Positions 6,919 to 11,298 of a stretch of 11,298 nt of DNA are shown here, one piece after another. This DNA comes from JBGSUE01 sp041753515. Lineage in GTDB: Bacteria; Patescibacteriota; Microgenomatia; UBA10105; UBA927. Numbering within the stretch: the first letter of the stretch is position 1; every line of letters starts with the position of its first letter. The stretch spans positions 1 through 11,298 of the forward strand of contig JBGSUE010000030.1 in NCBI GenBank assembly GCA_041753515.1, read 5' to 3'. A program made the position numbers and the translations under genes. The notes beneath the pieces were generated by a model. The model saw nothing but the letters and a program-made list of their open reading frames with translations. It made no database searches and was not told the DNA's origin.

Positions 6919-9878
6919 ACGATATCACTCACTGTTTCCGATTTTACCATATCAATGAGAGACGGATCATACGACGCGTACGTGTGAGGGACTGAAAATT
7001 GTACAACCGCATCAAGCGGGGTTTTTTTCTCTTTGCGCAGAATTTGCATACTGCGGATAAGCTCACGTATCTCGCCTTCCATTTTCAGCTCCCGGGTAAG
7101 CTGAGTATCGAATTGCACGCTTGATTCTCCACTCCCGTCCTCAACTCTGACAGACTTTACGTTGAGTTCCTCTTGTATGAGGTGATAATAATGGGAACTG
7201 ACAGGACAGTTTCTGACTGTTAGTGCGGCCAATGGTTGGCGGACTTTCATCTTGAGTTCTTTTCTCAATGCATGGCCTTTTTCACACACCGAACGGACAT
7301 GCTCCATCTGATCCAGTACATTCTGATCCCTCCTCCATTTTTTGGATAAAACCGGCCAGGATGCCAGATGTACGGACTCTTCTCCCGTAAGATTTACATA
7401 CATCATATCTGCAATAAACGGATTGATGGGTGCCAAAAGCCTGCAAAATACCGATAAGGCAGTATGTAATGTTTGGTGGCATGAAGTCGCATCTTCCCTT
7501 AAAGATGCGGCAGGCCCCACACGCGACCTGCTGCGCCGTACATACCATTGCGACAGGTCTGAAACATAATTTTCCATCGCTTCTGCTGCATGAAATGCAT
7601 CATATTCATCCAGTGAAATCGTAGAGATATGAATTGTCTCGTCCAGGCGGGCAAGAATCCAACGGTCAAGAATATTGTCCGACGGCGCGTGCCGTACGGG
7701 TGAATATCGGTCAAGATTGGCGTACGTTACGAAGAAATTGTAAACATTCCACAATAAAAGATGGAACTTTCTGCGGGTTTCATCCGCCAGACGGTACCCG
7801 AACAACAGATTCTGTTCAGGATTGTGGCGCGCAAACATCCAGCGCATCACATCGGCTCCGATTTTATCTGCCCCATCATTGAATTCTATCGCATTTCCCC
7901 ACGATTTATGCATCGGCCGCCCGTCCTCACCAAGCATCGATGCGTATCCCAAGACGGTTCTAAAACAGGTTTTTTTCTCCAAAACCGTAGACATGGCAAT
8001 CATCGAATAAAACCAGTTTTTAAACTGTCCGGGGAACGATTCGGTAATGAAATCCGCCGGATACCATTGTTTCCAATACTTTTTGTCCGTCGTATAACTC
8101 AGTTTTCCGGTGCCAGGATCAATGAGGGTGGAAAATCCGATGATTCCTGCATCCAGCCACACATTGCCAACGTCATCAATACGGGAAACTTCACTCCCGC
8201 ATTTTTCACACCGGATACTCACCTCATCAATAAAAGGTTTATGCGGAGAATGACCATGAAACTCTTTCCATCCGCCAATTGCGCGCTTTTCCAGTTCCTC
8301 TTTGGATCCGATGACAGTGACGTGTTTACAGGCGGCGCATTCATAAATTGGGAGTGCAAGCCCCCAGTACCGGTTTTTCTTCGAAATCAACCAATCGTGC
8401 ATATTTCCGAGCCACTCAAGTTCACGTTTCAGACCGAATTCCGGCTTCCATGTAATCTGCCGTGCCGTCTCCATCATCTGATCTCGCAACGTCATCCCTT
8501 TTCCCTTTTCCCCTGCCTTGCCGGCAGACAGGCTTTTCCCTTTTCCCTCTGGCACATCCATTGCAATATACCACTCGTCCGCCACTTTCCAGACTAGCTC
8601 GGTTTTGCACCGCCAGCACGCTGGGTATCTATGTTTATAATTTTCTATCTTAAATACACAATCTTTTCCCTCATCATTGCGCTTCTGCATATAGTCCAGA
8701 ATGATTTCCGGATGCTTTTTGGCATTGAGACCTGTAAGAAAACCTAAGCCCTCTACATACTCGGCCGTATCGGAAATGACTGGAATCATCGGGAGTCCGT
8801 ACTTCTTCCCGAGCTTAAAGTCTTCACTGCCTGCCGACACTGCCGTATGCACGAGACCCGTTCCTTCACTCACTGATACGGGCATGAGAAGAGGGTCTGT
8901 TGCGACAACGGTATGAAACATTTTTGGATGATCTTTTGCAGTGTATTCAATTGCCGGCAAATCATCAAACGGGGCAGAGTATCTTAACCCAACAAGCTCT
9001 TTCCCTTTCACTGTCTTTACTATGCTCTCGTATTCTTTTCCAAAAACAGCTTCTATCCGTTCTTTTACAATCCAGAACAGGTTGCCTGAATTTCCACGTA
9101 CAAGACAATAGTCCAGGTTTTTATCAACTGCTACAGCGATATTGGCCGGTATTGTCCATGGAGTCGTGGTCCAGACAAGAAGATATTCCTTCTCCCTTCC
9201 TACAATCCTAAACTCCATGTAAATGGATTTATGAACCACTTCCTTATAATCCTCGGTAAGCATTTCATGCTGGGAAATTGCCGTCTGGCACCGGGGGCAC
9301 CACGGGACGGACTCCCTTCCTTTATACAGCCACCCCTTTTCGTGGCAGACTTTCAAAAAATGCCAGATCATATAGTTGTTCTCGTCGCTCATCGTATAAT
9401 ATGAATGACTCCAGTCAACAATATACCCAAGCCGTTTACTCTGTTCTGTCTGAATTGCACTGAATTTCCTGACTCTATTTTTACAAAGCTCTACAAATTG
9501 AGCTATTGATGCTTTTTTATCACCCGGAACTAAATTTTCGATATCTTTTTTCGTTTTCAATCCCAATTCCTTCTCCACTTCAACTTCCACCCACAGTCCC
9601 TGACAATCAAACCCATTCTGAAACCTCTGCCGGTACCCTTTCATATTATGGTATCGCTGCCACAGGTCCTTGAAACTTCTGCCCCATGCGTGATGGACAC
9701 CCATGGGATTGTTTGCGGTAATGGGACCGTCGAAAAAAGAAAACCGCTTTTTTGACGCATCATTTCTGTGCAGATACTTGTCTACAGTTCCCTTTTCGTA
9801 CCAGTCCTTCAGAAGTTTTTCTTCCTCCAGTGAAAAATTAATCGAAACATCGACAGGATGAAAATGTGATTTTTTCAT
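6885..9878 (-). CDS. ileS: Isoleucyl-tRNA synthetase
   Basis: Class I synthetase that charges tRNA-Ile and edits valine. The start at 9878 (997 residues) is chosen over the in-frame ATG at 9884 because GGGAG at 9890-9886 is seven bases from it but overlaps the ideal spacing of the earlier ATG. The HIGH box is the divergent PMGVHHAWG (58-66), and the KMSKS box is MHKSWGN (656-662). The editing domain is present: VWTTTPWTIP (~236-245) and EGTGLVHTAVSAGSEDF (~338-354) with Asp353. Zinc-type cysteines occur in WCPRC (194/197), CWRC (421/424) and YECAAC further on. The anticodon-binding C-terminal half is complete. Residues ~445-461 (GKGK...KGKG) are a low-complexity insertion carried by a 50-base repeat. 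The gene is under a T-box leader and overlaps rodA by 34 bases. Confidence 0.96.
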   Translation of the reverse strand: MKKSHFHPVDVSINFSLEEEKLLKDWYEKGTVDKYLHRNDASKKRFSFFDGPITANNPMGVHHAWGRSFKDLWQRYHNMKGYRQRFQNGFDCQGLWVEVEVEKELGLKTKKDIENLVPGDKKASIAQFVELCKNRVRKFSAIQTEQSKRLGYIVDWSHSYYTMSDENNYMIWHFLKVCHEKGWLYKGRESVPWCPRCQTAISQHEMLTEDYKEVVHKSIYMEFRIVGREKEYLLVWTTTPWTIPANIAVAVDKNLDYCLVRGNSGNLFWIVKERIEAVFGKEYESIVKTVKGKELVGLRYSAPFDDLPAIEYTAKDHPKMFHTVVATDPLLMPVSVSEGTGLVHTAVSAGSEDFKLGKKYGLPMIPVISDTAEYVEGLGFLTGLNAKKHPEIILDYMQKRNDEGKDCVFKIENYKHRYPACWRCKTELVWKVADEWYIAMDVPEGKGKSLSAGKAGEKGKGMTLRDQMMETARQITWKPEFGLKRELEWLGNMHDWLISKKNRYWGLALPIYECAACKHVTVIGSKEELEKRAIGGWKEFHGHSPHKPFIDEVSIRCEKCGSEVSRIDDVGNVWLDAGIIGFSTLIDPGTGKLSYTTDKKYWKQWYPADFITESFPGQFKNWFYSMIAMSTVLEKKTCFRTVLGYASMLGEDGRPMHKSWGNAIEFNDGADKIGADVMRWMFARHNPEQNLLFGYRLADETRRKFHLLLWNVYNFFVTYANLDRYSPVRHAPSDNILDRWILARLDETIHISTISLDEYDAFHAAEAMENYVSDLSQWYVRRSRSRVGPAASLREDATSCHQTLHTALSVFCRLLAPINPFIADMMYVNLTGEESVHLASWPVLSKKWRRDQNVLDQMEHVRSVCEKGHALRKELKMKVRQPLAALTVRNCPVSSHYYHLIQEELNVKSVRVEDGSGESSVQFDTQLTRELKMEGEIRELIRSMQILRKEKKTPLDAVVQFSVPHTYASYDPSLIDMVKSETVSDIVWGESLEILTG
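8498..8547 (-). repeat. In-frame repeat insertion within ileS
   Basis: Two identical 15-base copies of CTTTTCCCTTTTCCC (plus strand, 8498-8512 and 8533-8547) flank a 20-base core. The core contains the perfect palindrome TGCCGGCA (8519-8526), the inverted pair CTGCC/GGCAG (8513-8517, 8523-8527) and outer CCTG/CAGG. It encodes the Gly/Lys/Ser/Ala-rich stretch at residues ~445-461 of IleRS, between DEWYIAMD and the LRDQMMETARQITWKPE helix, where I would not expect such a stretch in synthetases. No second copy occurs in the window. Confidence 0.7.
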
Positions 9879-9885
9879 ACGCATT

Positions 9886-9890
9886 CTCCC
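9886..9890 (-). promoter_or_regulatory. ileS ribosome binding site
   Basis: GGGAG on the minus strand lies seven bases before the ATG at 9878 and only one base before the alternative ATG at 9884. It therefore decides the start in favour of 9878. Confidence 0.7.
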
Positions 9891-9892
9891 AC

Positions 9893-9948
9893 AAAAAATG
9901 GCACCGATATTTTATAAGGACCTCGCCCATCAAGGGCGGGTGGTACCA
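9893..9948 (-). terminator. T-box-controlled transcription terminator before ileS
   Basis: In the minus-strand RNA UGGUACC (9948 to 9942) can pair fully with GGUGCCA (9905 to 9899; one U-G pair), directly followed by six U (9898 to 9893). The inner hairpin CGCCC-UUGAU-GGGCG would stack inside. This is an intrinsic terminator that uses up the conserved T-box bases, so it excludes the antiterminator fold. Confidence 0.7.
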
Positions 9949-10072
9949 CCTTATTTACTTCTCTTTTTCAGCTGTTACGGGCTTATCCCGGGATGGTCTA
10001 CTGTCCCCCCACAGGGCGGATTTCTTCATCCTGCTGTCCCGATGATATTCGGGATCATACCGCATGTCCTGT
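9899..10072 (-). ncRNA. T-box riboswitch (tRNA-Ile sensing) upstream of ileS
   Basis: cis-acting leader that senses uncharged tRNA-Ile. Minus-strand reading: the conserved AAGGUGGUACC matches the T-box consensus AGGGUGGUACC. The antiterminator resolves fully. Helix A1 is AUAAGG (9954-9949) with CCUUAU (9919-9914). The seven-base bulge is UGGUACC, whose UGGU can pair with a tRNA ACCA end. Helix A2 is ACC-CGCCC (9941-9934) with GGGCG-A-GGU (9928-9920). Upstream are the characteristic GACAGTAGACC (10005-9995) and a stem CGGG-AUAAG-CCCG (9990-9978, Stem III position). Stem I is very short: ACAGG/CCTGT (10072-10068, 10015-10011), GCGG/CCGC, and an apical UCCCG/CGGGA whose loop AAUAUCAU holds the Ile codon AUC (10046-10044) followed by A. 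The downstream gene is ileS. The class is certain, the Stem I model less so. Confidence 0.92.
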
Positions 10073-10074
10073 AC

Positions 10075-10103
10075 AGTATACCATCACCTATTCACTCTGT
10101 ACA
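10075..10103 (-). promoter_or_regulatory. Candidate extended -10 promoter for the T-box/ileS transcript
   Basis: On the minus strand TGGTATACT (10083 to 10075) is an extended -10 (TGn plus TATACT), beginning directly after the DUF2079 stop codon. At 17 bases upstream lies TGTACA (10103 to 10098), four of six matches to the -35 consensus. Transcription would begin near 10068-10070, at the base of Stem I. Confidence 0.5.
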
Positions 10104-11298
10104 TCACAGCGTCCCCGGCACGATCGACTTCATTAATAACTCCGCTCTTTTCCATATTCCGTATGGCCTCAAGAAAATTATCGGATGATTCAAGAGTCTG
10201 AGTCAACCACTGGCTTGTACGGGTATCTACCAGTAGTAAATCTGCATTGCTGTCTATATCAAGCCACCACACCCCGCTTTCATGGACCCTGGGCCAGGCG
10301 AGATACACAAACTGCCGGCTAGACAGATGCGGTGCAAGATTCTGCTGGGCGGCAATACGGGCATTTTTGGGAATTTTGGCAATCATGGTGCGATTATGCC
10401 TCATCCACGATTCCGTTGACCAATAAACAGGCTTAGACAGTTTGTTGAGCGGCAGATGAAACACGAATTGCGCGAAAAAAGTCACTCCCATGAGATACAA
10501 CACGATTGGTACGGCTGATACTCTCTTCGAAAGCCATCGAATTGACTCAATGGCACCAGAGGCCAGCACAGGAGCAAGCGTGATTCTGTAATGCATATAT
10601 GGAGTCCAGGTGCGCAAAAACGATTCCCCTCCCATAAAATACGGACCCAAATCAAGAAGCACCGCGATCCACACGGGCGGATACAGAAACGGCAAAAATC
10701 CGAATGATGCAAACGTATACAGCCATGAATTTCGCTTCTCCTGGGTATCATACAGTCCATGAAGCGAATGAGGGATTTCCGGAATATACTGATACCCGCT
10801 CCCCGAGACGGCAGAAATAATGATTGTCGCAAAAAAACTGTAGAGAACACCTGCAGATATGAATAACAGCGCGATATTCCGATACCCTGTTCGGAAAAAA
10901 TATAAAATTCCGATACCGGCAAGTACCAGCCCCATATTTTCCTGGCAGATGAGCATGAAAATAGCCAAGAAAATGCTCAATCGGAGTCGGCCGCTTTCCA
11001 CTGCATACATCATCCATGGAGCTATTGCTGCTCCCAGTGCCACCGGATGAAAATCGTCATATACGGCAAATTGAATACCGTAGAAAAGACTGTATGAAAA
11101 CGCAATACTTGCGGATGTCATACTGCCCAGTCCCCGTTTGCACGCAAGCATGTATACTGCGTACACACTCAGAGCAATCGCTCCTGACTGCACAAAAAGA
11201 AGTGACCGTGCATCGGCCCAGATCCAGTAAAGGGGTGAAACAAAAAACAGGATCAGCGGCAGGTGATCGGCAAAAATATTTTTTCCTTCTATTGTGCT
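10084..11298 (-). CDS. DUF2079 family integral membrane protein (5' end outside window)
   Basis: The frame is open from the TGA at 10084-10086 to the right edge, giving 404 visible residues; the true start lies beyond 11298. A GTG at 11193 is not the start, because upstream codons continue the family sequence (ADHLPLILFFVSPLYWIWADAR). Diagnostic DUF2079 features are this HLPLILFFVSPLYW segment, YDDFHPVALGAAIAPWM after it, and ICQENMGLVLA. Six or more hydrophobic helices are followed by a soluble C-terminal part of ~130 residues with 'RIAAQQNLAPHLSSRQFVYL' and 'LLVDTRT'. This overall plan is shared with membrane glycosyltransferases of the GT-C type, so a role in lipid-linked sugar transfer at the cell surface is possible but unproven. 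Its stop directly adjoins the promoter of the ileS T-box transcript. Confidence 0.85.
   Translation of the reverse strand, partial: STIEGKNIFADHLPLILFFVSPLYWIWADARSLLFVQSGAIALSVYAVYMLACKRGLGSMTSASIAFSYSLFYGIQFAVYDDFHPVALGAAIAPWMMYAVESGRLRLSIFLAIFMLICQENMGLVLAGIGILYFFRTGYRNIALLFISAGVLYSFFATIIISAVSGSGYQYIPEIPHSLHGLYDTQEKRNSWLYTFASFGFLPFLYPPVWIAVLLDLGPYFMGGESFLRTWTPYMHYRITLAPVLASGAIESIRWLSKRVSAVPIVLYLMGVTFFAQFVFHLPLNKLSKPVYWSTESWMRHNRTMIAKIPKNARIAAQQNLAPHLSSRQFVYLAWPRVHESGVWWLDIDSNADLLLVDTRTSQWLTQTLESSDNFLEAIRNMEKSGVINEVDRAGDAVMYRVNR

Noticed and set aside
7761..8597. A 278-residue plus-strand reading frame opposite ileS
   Set aside because: It lies wholly antisense to a clearly conserved synthetase, has no family resemblance and no ribosome binding site; the other long antisense frames in parB, rodA and the methyltransferase are rejected for the same reasons.
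9898..10188. A 96-residue plus-strand reading frame between ileS and the DUF2079 gene
   Set aside because: The interval is fully explained by the T-box leader on the other strand, and the frame shows no protein-like pattern.
11191..11193. GTG at 11193 as start of the DUF2079 gene
   Set aside because: The frame continues to the window edge with typical DUF2079 sequence, so the gene is truncated by the window.
1..11298. UGA recoding, CRISPR arrays, transposase genes, parS sites
   Set aside because: TGA ends full-length genes such as the propeller-hydrolase and lepB; no spaced repeats, no transposase-like protein and no parS-like palindrome were seen.

Overview
The window looks like a chromosomal segment of an uncultivated bacterium, most likely of the Candidate Phyla Radiation (Patescibacteria, Microgenomates-like). 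The grounds are very compact overlapping housekeeping genes, an isoleucyl-tRNA synthetase with unusual signature motifs, a tRNA without encoded CCA, large cell-surface proteins, and a short inverted-repeat/purine-tract insertion inside a coding gene of a kind I associate with such genomes. This placement rests on gene style and is not a database match. TGA is used as a normal stop, which argues against the UGA-recoding lineages (Absconditabacteria, Gracilibacteria).

Left part (1-2525, + strand): a very AT-rich edge holds the 3' end of an unrecognised gene. Next comes a secreted protein of 758 residues: signal peptide, five-bladed beta-propeller, Pro/Thr linker, LCAT/lipase-like alpha/beta hydrolase. 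The first third of this gene is AT-rich and the rest is near 50% GC or higher. The switch is abrupt at about 1165-1190, just before the linker, so the gene looks like a recombinant mosaic. A tRNA-Val(GAC) gene (- strand) and lepB, encoding signal peptidase I (+ strand), follow.

Central and right part (3239-11298, - strand): a dense run of genes, read right to left. It begins with the 3' part of a DUF2079 membrane protein gene, which runs off the right edge. A T-box riboswitch then precedes ileS; its antiterminator and terminator can both be drawn to the base, and its Stem I is very short with an AUC specifier candidate. After that come rodA (overlapping ileS by 34 nt), rplU (L21), a Trm11/TrmG10-like tRNA methyltransferase, rpmA (L27) and parB. 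A promoter that may give a leaderless mRNA sits just upstream of rplU.

Working together: charging of tRNA-Ile probably controls ileS and, by overlap, rodA, linking amino-acid status to cell-wall elongation. rplU, the methyltransferase, rpmA and parB form a second tightly packed unit joining ribosome assembly, RNA modification and chromosome segregation. LepB is the enzyme that would release secreted proteins such as the propeller-hydrolase. The most notable observations are the T-box, the mosaic propeller-hydrolase gene and the in-frame repeat insertion in ileS.
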